The notes beneath the pieces are model-generated. The model had not been told where the DNA came from and did not search any database. It saw only the letters and a program-made list of their open reading frames with translations. The position numbers were made by a program, and so were the translations under genes. 55,863 bases of DNA from a virus, in the IMG/VR virus record IMGVR_UViG_3300047510_001699, positions 1 to 55,863 of that record. One strand, written 5' to 3'. Of this stretch, positions 41,345 through 49,276 are shown in pieces; positions within the stretch are counted from its first letter, which is position 1, and each line of letters opens with the position of its first letter.

Positions 41345-42028
41345 ATGAACGTCAAATTGGTTTCATTTACAGTACCATGCACCGATGACCTTCCTTTAGA
41401 TTCGGATGTATTGGATTTAATTGCATACTGCGCTCGGGTCAGTAATCCCAGCAACCAACAGAATACGGATACATCAGATAAGTTGATTAAGTATCTGGTC
41501 AAGCATAAGCACTGGTCACCTTTTGAGATGGCAAACGCCATGCTTGAAATCGAAACGACCCGTGATATCGCTCGTCAGATACTTCGCCATCGTTCGTTTA
41601 CCTTCCAAGAGTTCAGTCAGCGATACGCTGACCCCGTGAAGGATTTGTCGTTCGAGTATCGGGAAGCCCGACTTCAAGACACGAAGAATCGTCAGAATTC
41701 TATTGAGACTGATGACCGTGAATTGCAAAAGGAATGGCTACGGATTCAGCAGGATGTTATTCGGGAATCAAAGAACGCATACAATTGGGCAATCAATAAT
41801 GGTATCGCCAAGGAAGTTGCACGTGCAGTTCTTCCAGAAGGTCTTACGATGTCCCGTATGTATGTGAACGGTACCATCCGTAGCTGGTTGCATTATATTG
41901 ACATCCGTAGTGATGTCGCTACCCAAAAGGAACATCGGGAGATTGCGATGGCTTGTGCAAAGGCGATTGCCGAAATCTTCCCAATGGTCACGGAGTTTAC
42001 CCATGCCGAAGAAAATCGGAGCGAATAA
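41345..42028 (+). CDS. thyX: FAD-dependent thymidylate synthase
   Basis: 227 aa. The ThyX signature RHRSFTFQEFSQRY (RHRxxSxxxxSxR type with Thr in place of the first Ser) lies at about residues 80-95, with NPSNQ upstream and the active-site region YVNGTIRSWLHYIDIR downstream. It converts dUMP to dTMP using methylenetetrahydrofolate and NADPH through FAD. With the dUTPase (4475) and dCMP deaminase (21259) it completes a dTTP route. The HNH gene start lies within its 3' end. Confidence 0.95.
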   Translation: MNVKLVSFTVPCTDDLPLDSDVLDLIAYCARVSNPSNQQNTDTSDKLIKYLVKHKHWSPFEMANAMLEIETTRDIARQILRHRSFTFQEFSQRYADPVKDLSFEYREARLQDTKNRQNSIETDDRELQKEWLRIQQDVIRESKNAYNWAINNGIAKEVARAVLPEGLTMSRMYVNGTIRSWLHYIDIRSDVATQKEHREIAMACAKAIAEIFPMVTEFTHAEENRSE

Positions 42029-42656
42029 TAATTCACGGTTTATTCCCATATCGAAAGCAGATATTGAATACGCCCAGTCCCAAACCAAAAGTAACATGGA
42101 AGCCGCACGGTTTCTTGGGGTTGGATATATGCGGTATCGTCGGTATGCAAAGATATATAATCTGTTTGACAAACACCTCAATCAAACGGGTATTGGTACA
42201 GCCAAAGGATATGCAGCTAAAGCCAGTACAATTCCACTAAAGGATGTATTCGCCAATAAACATCCTGGGTATAGTTTGATTCGTTTAAAGCACAGAATAA
42301 TTGCCCGTAACTTGATGTTGGAAGAGTGTGACCTTTGTGGGTTCAACGAGAAGCGAATCACCGACAGTAAGACGCCACTCCTATTGACCTTCAGAAATGG
42401 GGAAAAGGATTTCACCCAAGACAATCTCCAATTATTATGTTATAATTGTTTGTTCTTGACCACCGGCGCTCCCACGGTTGCTCATAGAGGATATATTGAG
42501 AAATCGTTTGAGAAACCCGATAAGATACCTAAGAACTGGCAGGTAGACCATAGGGCAGTTGATGCGGTTGATATTGGGGAAACCGAACCTGACAATAATG
42601 TGAATGACTTTGCGAGTATGCAGGAAGAAATCTTAAAAGAGTTAGGACGAGACTAA
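42003..42656 (+). CDS. HNH-type endonuclease with zinc ribbon
   Basis: 217 aa from the ATG at 42003 (26-nt overlap with thyX). An N-terminal helix-turn-helix-like part (AAARFLGVGYMRYRRYAKIYNLF) precedes a CDLCGFNEKR / LLCYNC zinc-ribbon region with KTPLLLTFRNGEKDFTQDNLQLL between, an HNH-like core in which the first His is not obvious. It resembles homing-type endonucleases found near phage nucleotide genes. Whether it is active is uncertain. Confidence 0.65.
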   Translation: MPKKIGANNNSRFIPISKADIEYAQSQTKSNMEAARFLGVGYMRYRRYAKIYNLFDKHLNQTGIGTAKGYAAKASTIPLKDVFANKHPGYSLIRLKHRIIARNLMLEECDLCGFNEKRITDSKTPLLLTFRNGEKDFTQDNLQLLCYNCLFLTTGAPTVAHRGYIEKSFEKPDKIPKNWQVDHRAVDAVDIGETEPDNNVNDFASMQEEILKELGRD

Positions 42657-42694
42657 TTAATAGTTTATAATAAATATCCAAATTAAATAGGGTG

Positions 42695-42723
42695 TTGACA
42701 ATAGGCCTCCATAGGGGTATACT
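42695..42723 (+). promoter_or_regulatory. Sigma70 promoter with inverted repeat around the -10
   Basis: TTGACA (42695-42700), 17-nt spacer, TATACT (42718-42723). CCTCCATA (42706-42713) in the spacer and TATGGAGG (42738-42745) downstream form an 8-bp inverted repeat with the -10 between them; the right arm holds the GGAGG SD of the next gene. Confidence 0.75.
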
Positions 42724-42753
42724 TAATGTATAACTCTTATGGAGGTTTATCTA

Positions 42754-43095
42754 ATGGCGAAGGCCAAGGTAGTTCGTAATAAGTCTACATCTAGAATCAC
42801 CATGAGTTGTTTCTTTTGCGGTTCGTCCGTGTCCGCAGATGCAGATACACGGGCAGTTCTTTGTTCACGGTGCACTTCCCGACTCGCGGGAACACCAACA
42901 GAGATAAACAAATTTCCCAAAAGGGAGGTTAGTATGACTGACATTGTTGCTAAGCAGACCAAGGCCCCGAAGGCCGCGAAGACCACCAAGCCGACCGCCG
43001 GTTTCGGTCGTGGGTGGCATCTTCGGAAGGAGTTTACCGCTCCGAATGGTGACCGCTATAGCTTCGGTAAGCTCATCACTGTCGAGCAGAAGTAA
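42754..43095 (+). CDS. Zinc-ribbon protein with basic AT-hook-like tail (113 aa)
   Basis: The ATG at 42754 is 8 nt after GGAGG; the ATG at 42739 overlaps that SD and is unlikely. SCFFCG and LCSRC make a zinc ribbon in the first 45 residues. An Ala/Lys/Pro stretch (KQTKAPKAAKTTKPTAGFGRG) resembles basic DNA-binding tails, followed by a small beta segment (HLRKEFTAPNGDRYSFG). An internal ATG at 42934 has its own GGGAGG SD and could yield a 53-aa second product without the zinc ribbon. Confidence 0.65.
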   Translation: MAKAKVVRNKSTSRITMSCFFCGSSVSADADTRAVLCSRCTSRLAGTPTEINKFPKREVSMTDIVAKQTKAPKAAKTTKPTAGFGRGWHLRKEFTAPNGDRYSFGKLITVEQK

Positions 43096-43098
43096 CAC

Positions 43099-43126
43099 TT
43101 GACATTTTGAAAAACTCCGTTATATT
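43099..43126 (+). promoter_or_regulatory. Sigma70 promoter embedded in a terminator-like inverted repeat
   Basis: TTGACA (43099-43104), 16-nt spacer, TATATT (43121-43126), 40 nt before the next gene. The -10 lies within the left arm of a long inverted repeat (43109-43161), so it may serve as both terminator and promoter. Confidence 0.7.
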
Positions 43127-43163
43127 TATGGTACCCAACCCTCTAAATATAGCGGAGTTTTTT
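43109..43163 (+). terminator. 19-bp inverted repeat with T tract (terminator/operator)
   Basis: AAAAACTCCGTTATATTTA and TAAATATAGCGGAGTTTTT are complementary except at one position, separated by about 15 nt. The A and T tracts at the ends fit a rho-independent terminator for the zinc-ribbon gene. The repeat overlaps the promoter -10. Confidence 0.6.
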
Positions 43164-43165
43164 CA

Positions 43166-43330
43166 ATGGAATTCGTACAAGAGATAGTCGGTGAACTACC
43201 TCTTTCAGAATTCCGGTCTGTGGCTCAGAAGGTCTTTTTAGGAAACTGGAATGTTGAGTTGTACTACGAAGCGATGGGACTTGATTGGGATGATGAAGTG
43301 GTGGAAAACGAAAACGACAACCTGGATTAA
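43166..43330 (+). CDS. Small acidic hypothetical protein (54 aa)
   Basis: An ATG 2 nt after the terminator T tract, with CGGAG upstream as a possible SD within the repeat. The product is acidic (DWDDEVVENENDNLD end) with a hydrophobic middle (QKVFLGNWNVELYYEAMG). It is the last plus-strand gene before the convergent cassette. Confidence 0.55.
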   Translation: MEFVQEIVGELPLSEFRSVAQKVFLGNWNVELYYEAMGLDWDDEVVENENDNLD

Positions 43331-43347
43331 GGTTGTCGTTTTTCTTT
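43313..43347. terminator. Bidirectional terminator between convergent genes
   Basis: AACGACAACC (43313-43322) pairs perfectly with GGTTGTCGTT (43331-43340) across an 8-nt loop, with TTTCTTT on the plus side and A-rich sequence before it (T-rich on the minus strand). It would stop transcription from both the 54-aa gene and the minus-strand glycosyltransferase. Confidence 0.8.
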
Positions 43348-45448
43348 ATAGTATCTTTTCTAGTTCTTTGATGACCATATCTGCGGTAATCTCACGGGAA
43401 CATTCGAATTGTCTCAGAGTTCCTTTGTGATCTGGGCACCAGTTCCAATCTCCGGCATCTAATCTGTGTCTATTAAAACATCCCGAACACTTACCTTCTG
43501 GTGCTGTTATACGAATGCAATCTTTCATTTCTGCCCAGTCGTATGAGAATCCACTGATGAGAACTGTAGGAACATTTAATGACCAACTTAACCAACTCAA
43601 TCCACTACCTAATCCAATAAATGCTTTTGAATTACGTAATTCTTGCATAACTGACTCTATAGGACCAGCGGGATGGCTAATTACTCCGGTCGGTACTTTG
43701 TTTCCCATATAGTCATTTCCTTCTTGGGAAAGTAATCGTACTGTGTATCCTTTTTTATTTAACCAATCCACCACTTGTTGCCATCCATCGGGATTGTTCC
43801 AATATTTAGCCTGTGAGGTAGAGTGTACAGCTATGCATACTTGTTTAGAATCAGTTATAGTTGCTTCTGGTGCTACTAATTTTGGTCGGATTTCTTCAAA
43901 CTCTAATCCTAAAATATCGGATGCGATTTGTTGTAATGGAATCTGGATAGGGTTTTGTGGATGCTTACTGTATTCTATTTGATTATTTGTATAGAATAGT
44001 CCGAATCTATATAGTGCGGTTAAGTTATTCACAGTCTGCCCAGGTTTTACGAATTCTATATCTGGATACTTGTTTTCAAATAGTTGATTCCAAAACGTAG
44101 AACACACCACTTTACATTCATGCTTCTTTCGGAATTCTTCTACGTATGGCATCCATGCTAATGTATCACCCAACGACTTTGATTCAAATCCGATTAGTAC
44201 ACGTTGGTGTTTTAAGTTCAAGTGGCATTCTGTCACTTCGTTAGTAGATAGATTTCGTATAACTACTTTCCAATCTACATAATATTTTTTAGATGTACGA
44301 GCCCAAGAATTATTTCCCATTTCTAGACTGTATACACTAGTGTTTGTTTTCTTATCTATAAAATCTACGTGATATTTTACGGACTTCTCCCCTAGTATTT
44401 CTAAAAATGCCCCATCTATTGCATGGAATGTTATTTTCGCATCATCCTTCATTACAAAATTTTTATGTTGTTTTGTAATTTTAGTATTAGAATAATGTTT
44501 TAATAGTTTGTCTTTCATAGAAGTACCACTCTCATATAGTTTTAATAATTCTTTTGTTCTGTTATACCACGATAACTCTTCTGCTTGGCGTTGTGCATCA
44601 AGATTGTATTGGGTGTAATCAGTAATTACCTCTTGAATGGCGGTAACTATGTCTGTCGTATTTCGTGTTATCTTTCTTACGCCTTTCAAATGATTGTTAT
44701 CTTCTAGTGTACCTACTACCGGTAATCCACATGACAATGCTTCTAACATTGTTAGATTCGGATGTCCTGCCTCCAATTCTGATGCATGTATGAATATGTT
44801 ATGATTTTGATATAAAGTCAATAGTTCTTCTTCTGACAAATCATAGAGAATTGTTAACTTATCATATGTTGGCGGATTCTTTTCGAAATAGTTTTTATTA
44901 TTGGATGGGCCGGCTATTGTAATTGGAAGATTTAATTCTTTCGCTACTTTTATTGCAATACCAAACCCCTTTCTATCTATAGATTGATTTCCAGCATATC
45001 CATTGTTGGCTACACACAATAATTTATGAGTATCGATTTGTTGTACATTTGGTGTAAAATATTCGGTGTTGACACCATGAGAAAAATACTCTGGAACTCC
45101 TTCAAAGTAATCCACTAAGTATTTTGCGGGGACAAATGATTTTATCGCTCCTTTCATTGCATTTATATTTTCTTGATATATCCACGAATCTTTTCCGTTT
45201 AAATAAGCATGGTGGTCATGCGTAGTAAAATAATAGGGAATCCCCCTCTCCTTTGCCATAAGAGCTAGATTTGCAACGTGAATGTGCACAATATCAGCAT
45301 CAGACGGAACGTCATCTAAATATGTTATGTGTGAATCATATCCCAACTTCTGTAGATTGAGATGCGTTTCCCATATTATTTTTTCGACAGCACCCCACCC
45401 ATTTGGAGGAATGGGAATTAGTCCTGGAGTTACATTAACTATTTTCAT
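43346..45448 (-). CDS. Two-domain glycosyltransferase: GT4 plus TibC/BAHT-like O-heptosyltransferase
   Basis: 700 aa. The N-terminal GT4 domain (1-310) starts KIVNVTPGLIPIPPNGWGAVEKII and has the donor box EAGHPNLTMLEALSCGLPVV. A small beta linker (about 325-420) follows. The C-terminal domain starts VLIGFESKSLGDTLAWMPYVEEF and has VCSTFWNQLF, DILGLEFEEIRPKL, FIGLGSGLSWLSW and a four-Cys finger (Cys654, Cys657, Cys671, Cys683; GDWNWCPDH). That matches bacterial autotransporter heptosyltransferases of the TibC/BAHT type, which O-glycosylate Ser/Thr on surface adhesins and bind iron in the finger. It is the last gene of the minus-strand cassette; the 14-nt overlap links it to the preceding GT gene. 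Confidence 0.85.
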   Translation of the reverse strand: MKIVNVTPGLIPIPPNGWGAVEKIIWETHLNLQKLGYDSHITYLDDVPSDADIVHIHVANLALMAKERGIPYYFTTHDHHAYLNGKDSWIYQENINAMKGAIKSFVPAKYLVDYFEGVPEYFSHGVNTEYFTPNVQQIDTHKLLCVANNGYAGNQSIDRKGFGIAIKVAKELNLPITIAGPSNNKNYFEKNPPTYDKLTILYDLSEEELLTLYQNHNIFIHASELEAGHPNLTMLEALSCGLPVVGTLEDNNHLKGVRKITRNTTDIVTAIQEVITDYTQYNLDAQRQAEELSWYNRTKELLKLYESGTSMKDKLLKHYSNTKITKQHKNFVMKDDAKITFHAIDGAFLEILGEKSVKYHVDFIDKKTNTSVYSLEMGNNSWARTSKKYYVDWKVVIRNLSTNEVTECHLNLKHQRVLIGFESKSLGDTLAWMPYVEEFRKKHECKVVCSTFWNQLFENKYPDIEFVKPGQTVNNLTALYRFGLFYTNNQIEYSKHPQNPIQIPLQQIASDILGLEFEEIRPKLVAPEATITDSKQVCIAVHSTSQAKYWNNPDGWQQVVDWLNKKGYTVRLLSQEGNDYMGNKVPTGVISHPAGPIESVMQELRNSKAFIGLGSGLSWLSWSLNVPTVLISGFSYDWAEMKDCIRITAPEGKCSGCFNRHRLDAGDWNWCPDHKGTLRQFECSREITADMVIKELEKIL

Positions 45449-47414
45449 ATCGGAATATTCCGTTATTCTTTAGTTTATGCTTAATATATTCCTCGTCTAT
45501 CAGTATAGTTTTTGTAGACAATATATCAACACTATCACGATTTTTCATTTCAAATCGTATTTCTTTTGTCGTGTGTAAATTGAATGGCCGGTGATATCGT
45601 GATATACCGTCAATTTGTATGGTATCTACTAAATCTCCGTTTACATATACCGATAAAATTCTACTATCTTTTTCGTTGCTCGAAGAATACCAAATCATAC
45701 CTTCTGTTTCGTTATTTTCAATAGGTAACACGGTAAAATATTCAATCATAGAACAAAGTTCTTCACTGGTCTTATTTATCTTATCGTATTCTTCATCGGA
45801 AAGGAATCGGATATCATGCGAAACATTCTTTAACGCGTGATACCACATATTTTCTATTCCGTTAGATTCGGAACCTACCTTATTCATCCACTCGGTATAC
45901 TCTTGTTCGTTATTGATTAAGGGAAAGTGTTCTAAGAAAAATTGTGTATTCAACCCAACACGTACAGTTAATATTGTATTACCTTCTTGATTTTTAACCT
46001 GTCGTGCCACTGCCTTTTTTTCACTTAGTCCCCGACGAAACATATTAATTTGCGTATCATCATTTAACAAGACATCATAGTTCCAACAATGTGCGTTTTC
46101 AAATCCCAATGAATGTGCTAGAGCTATCGCATTATAATATGCAGTATATACGGCAGGACCGTGGTATGTATTATTATTTTCTGCCGCAATATTTAGTTCT
46201 GCAAAATAATTTGGTGCCGTATACCATGCCCGTTGATAAAAAGTATGAGTAGTTAAGATATTGTTACTATCAAATATACAATAATCTACCAATTCCTGTA
46301 ATTCCGTTGGGATTGGAAAATGCGAACTTAGTATGATTGGAATATTTAGATGCTTGACTCGTAATATACAATCTTTAGTTATTTTTGTTGCTGCAGCAGT
46401 ATTAGGATATGCCGCAATTACAATACAGTCATTATATTTAATTTGATGATTACATAACTTTTCTGCGATTCTATATGCGTTTTGTTGTAAATCTTCTGTG
46501 AGATATTCAATCGTATCATATTTGTCGAAGTATCCCATATATACTGGAAGATTATAAATCAACGAGGGAATTTTCCATCCCAATGATTCACGGATGACCA
46601 GCGGCATTGTTTCTTTGTCGGTGTCGTTTCCGCGAGAAGTAAATAAGAATAGGTCGGCTGCTTCATAAAAACTATCAACGTCAGACCGCTCATTCCACCA
46701 TTTACAATTTGATGGAAAGTTCTGCATTAATGGTTCCCAATAACCTTTGAAGTTGTCGGCTTGATTTCCAATAAAATGAAATTGGATAGGATAATTTTGT
46801 AACTGTCTAGCGTATTCAATGATTTCCGCTTGATTCTTTCTTGGAGTAAACAATCCGACATTGATTACATGCTTGAGATTGGGGTCAAGACCTAAATCAT
46901 GTAATGCCTGCTCTCTAGTTTTGGTTCGTACTTTATTTTCTATCGGATACTCAACCAACTCTGTCGGAACTCCCAAGTGTTTATACATTTCTACTTGAAA
47001 ATTACTGACCATCAAGAACTTATCTGGAATGTACCGTTTATTGTTTATATTAAATGACGAATCATGTGAAGTTTCTATGAGAGAATATGACCGTTCGTTT
47101 TGATAGTACAATTTATGAGCAATATCTTCCTGCATGAATAGTTCAGGAATTTCTTCTAGATGAATAATATCTGGTTGGATTTGGTTGATTGTATCAAATA
47201 ACTTATGTTTATTTTCACCAAGTGTAATAACTTTTTCGCCCAACAATTTGACAATTTTGTTCCGTTGAACAACAAGAACCCCACCTGTCACATTATCCCA
47301 TTCAATACAATAGACCTCAACATCATCCTTAATGAGTTCTATTTTTTTGACGAGATATTGGGGCATTCCGCCCGTTGACAGATGGGGTGCGATAAAGACT
47401 ATTGTTTTTTTCAT
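45435..47414 (-). CDS. Multi-domain glycosyltransferase (GT4 plus a second domain)
   Basis: 659 aa. N-terminal GT4: TIVFIAPHLSTGGMPQYLVKKI, SNFQVEMYKHLGVP, INVGLFTPRKNQAEII, LFTSRGNDTDKETMPLVIRESLGWKIPSL. From about 345 a second domain (CIVIAAYPNTAAATKITKDCI, IPIILSSHFPIP, YNAIALAHSLGFENAHCWNYD) resembles a GT-A-type transferase, with a beta-rich C-terminal part (about 565-659). It lies between the structural genes and the TibC-like gene in one minus-strand unit, so it likely acts on the same target. Donors unknown. Confidence 0.78.
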   Translation of the reverse strand: MKKTIVFIAPHLSTGGMPQYLVKKIELIKDDVEVYCIEWDNVTGGVLVVQRNKIVKLLGEKVITLGENKHKLFDTINQIQPDIIHLEEIPELFMQEDIAHKLYYQNERSYSLIETSHDSSFNINNKRYIPDKFLMVSNFQVEMYKHLGVPTELVEYPIENKVRTKTREQALHDLGLDPNLKHVINVGLFTPRKNQAEIIEYARQLQNYPIQFHFIGNQADNFKGYWEPLMQNFPSNCKWWNERSDVDSFYEAADLFLFTSRGNDTDKETMPLVIRESLGWKIPSLIYNLPVYMGYFDKYDTIEYLTEDLQQNAYRIAEKLCNHQIKYNDCIVIAAYPNTAAATKITKDCILRVKHLNIPIILSSHFPIPTELQELVDYCIFDSNNILTTHTFYQRAWYTAPNYFAELNIAAENNNTYHGPAVYTAYYNAIALAHSLGFENAHCWNYDVLLNDDTQINMFRRGLSEKKAVARQVKNQEGNTILTVRVGLNTQFFLEHFPLINNEQEYTEWMNKVGSESNGIENMWYHALKNVSHDIRFLSDEEYDKINKTSEELCSMIEYFTVLPIENNETEGMIWYSSSNEKDSRILSVYVNGDLVDTIQIDGISRYHRPFNLHTTKEIRFEMKNRDSVDILSTKTILIDEEYIKHKLKNNGIFRYENS

Positions 47415-47441
47415 ATATTATAAAACCATTTAAATTAAAAG

Positions 47442-48755
47442 TTAGCAGTTTACTGTTCCTGTATTGTCTAGGTCGCCGCCGTCAGAACTCCACCACGTAT
47501 AATTGGATGGGCTGTTAGGTACATTTCCTCCAATATAATATCCAGCACCCACAGAAGTGCCTGATGTTTTTGAGGAAAATACTCTATATGCCCCAACTGC
47601 TAGTGTATATTGGTCGAGGATATAATTTGAATAATATGTAGCGGCGGTTACGTTATTTGTACAAAAATAATTAGACCCAATACCACCACCGGCGGCGATA
47701 AACTTTAGATTTTTTTGTTGAACTCGAAGTACTGTAGCCACCTGGGTCGATGAAATATCAGCTTGTATACCAGTGTGTGCAGGAATGACTGCATCTTTAA
47801 ACTTAACATCAGAATTACCTAATGTAAGCGCTCTTCCAGGTGCTGTCGGAGATGATAGGTCGGAGGTGTTTCCTAAATCCCAATCATATTGTAGTACTCC
47901 TTGCCCTGGATTATAATTGGTCAGTGTACGAGTACTACCGCCGGCCGGAGTTGCGGTCGCATTTAATATACTATCTCCTGCTAAGTCTGAAAGATATTCA
48001 TTAGTCCAATCAAATCTGACAAACACGCTATCAACCCCACTTTCTACCATCAATCCATCAGTTACGCTTCCTGCATTAAAATCAAGAGTAAATACACCAG
48101 CACCATTTGCTCTTGGAGCCGCAGTAAACGATTGAACTTGTCCTGGTGTGAAGTCATCCCACGCAAAATAATTTAAATCCACATCATGCCAAAGACCGTG
48201 TAGTGTGCGACCCGGGTTCGTTCCCAATCGTGTAAATGGACTACCATCTTCAGTATATGGTGGGGCTATAGGTGTTAGTCCACTTTTAGTTTTTTTAATA
48301 GAGTTTAGAACCGTATTAAGTGCATCACCTGCATCAGTATATAAAGTATCACTAATGGTGCCGCCGTCGGCGGGTGAAGCTGCGGTTAAGTTACCATCAT
48401 CAGTAAAGATTGATGAGGTTGGTCTTGTTCTAAAATCCGCAGGATACGCTACTCCTGGAATTGCCGTAGTTTTGTATACATTCGTCCACGACAAGTTTCC
48501 ACCACTTCTTGTAATATTGTTTACATTACCGGCAGTATTTGATTGTGGAATGATTGGACCTTGTGTCGGGTCTTTATTAACACCGTCGAGTTGTGCTTGC
48601 ATGGCATTTGACAAAGCTTCTCGTGCTGCTGCTAACACCGCATTCGAGGATGTAGTAGACCCAATAACTCTTCTTTCAAAAAAGTTTTCCGTTCCGCTAG
48701 TACCACCTAATGTAGCTTCGAATCCGTGGTTAAATCGTGCATAAAATCTAGCCAT
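47442..48755 (-). CDS. Virion structural / tail-fibre-like protein (437 aa)
   Basis: A Gly/Ser/Thr/Asn-rich, beta-type sequence with no enzyme motif: MARFYARFNHGFEATLGGT start, repeated short beta segments, and SNYTWWSSDGGDLDNTGTVNC at the end. Located between a small fibre-tip-like gene and glycosyltransferases. A consensus promoter and a TATTTATA box lie just upstream. The structural call rests on composition and context. Confidence 0.6.
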   Translation of the reverse strand: MARFYARFNHGFEATLGGTSGTENFFERRVIGSTTSSNAVLAAAREALSNAMQAQLDGVNKDPTQGPIIPQSNTAGNVNNITRSGGNLSWTNVYKTTAIPGVAYPADFRTRPTSSIFTDDGNLTAASPADGGTISDTLYTDAGDALNTVLNSIKKTKSGLTPIAPPYTEDGSPFTRLGTNPGRTLHGLWHDVDLNYFAWDDFTPGQVQSFTAAPRANGAGVFTLDFNAGSVTDGLMVESGVDSVFVRFDWTNEYLSDLAGDSILNATATPAGGSTRTLTNYNPGQGVLQYDWDLGNTSDLSSPTAPGRALTLGNSDVKFKDAVIPAHTGIQADISSTQVATVLRVQQKNLKFIAAGGGIGSNYFCTNNVTAATYYSNYILDQYTLAVGAYRVFSSKTSGTSVGAGYYIGGNVPNSPSNYTWWSSDGGDLDNTGTVNC

Positions 48756-48779
48756 AGTAATACTCTCAATTAATTATTA

Positions 48780-48808
48780 ATTATAACACTTCTATAAATA
48801 TCTGTCAA
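48780..48808 (-). promoter_or_regulatory. Perfect sigma70 consensus promoter (minus strand) containing a TATTTATA box
   Basis: Read on the minus strand: TTGACA (48803-48808), exactly 17 nt, TATAAT (48780-48785). It is a full consensus match. The spacer contains the TATTTATA box (48793-48800) within CAGATATTTATAG, shared with the element before the collagen-like fibre. It drives the 437-aa structural gene and the two glycosyltransferases. Confidence 0.82.
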
Positions 48809-48826
48809 GTAGACGTTTATGTTTAT

Positions 48827-49273
48827 TTAACACGTTCCATTACAGGTGCATGTTGAAATAAGAGTTCCCGAAGTTACTGTATAGCAATATACACGGTTTA
48901 TGTCTGCGTAATATGTGGTACCAGCATTCGCTGCTAACGTATTGCAAGTACTATCCGTGAATAATGTAGTTTGTCCTTGATTGTAATACAGAATAACGTC
49001 ACCGTCTTGAAGTTCTGCGCATGCATCAACGCATGACGTTGGGTTACTATCCATAAGTCCCAATTCTGTTGATGTTGCGTTATTATCGTAACTCCACCAT
49101 TCACTAATTGATGCAGGATTAGTCGCACTTGGTACTGGAACTGCACATTTATTAAGTGCGACATATCCACCATTTTCTGCGGTTTCTATAGAAAATGGAG
49201 ATTGTGACGATATACCCAATTCTATTCTGATATCATTGAAACTGATTGTATTTCCTGTACTCGGTAATACCAT
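48827..49273 (-). CDS. Small virion tip/fibre protein (148 aa)
   Basis: Begins with STGNTISFNDIRIELG and ISEWWSYDN, a start I recognise from phage tail-fibre and minor tail proteins. The C-terminal half is Cys-rich (SCVDACAEL, STCNTL, CYTV, CTCNGTC), unusual for a cytoplasmic protein, which suggests a disulfide- or metal-stabilised tip. It lies 3 nt after the collagen-like fibre gene. Confidence 0.65.
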   Translation of the reverse strand: MVLPSTGNTISFNDIRIELGISSQSPFSIETAENGGYVALNKCAVPVPSATNPASISEWWSYDNNATSTELGLMDSNPTSCVDACAELQDGDVILYYNQGQTTLFTDSTCNTLAANAGTTYYADINRVYCYTVTSGTLISTCTCNGTC

Positions 49274-49276
49274 AAC

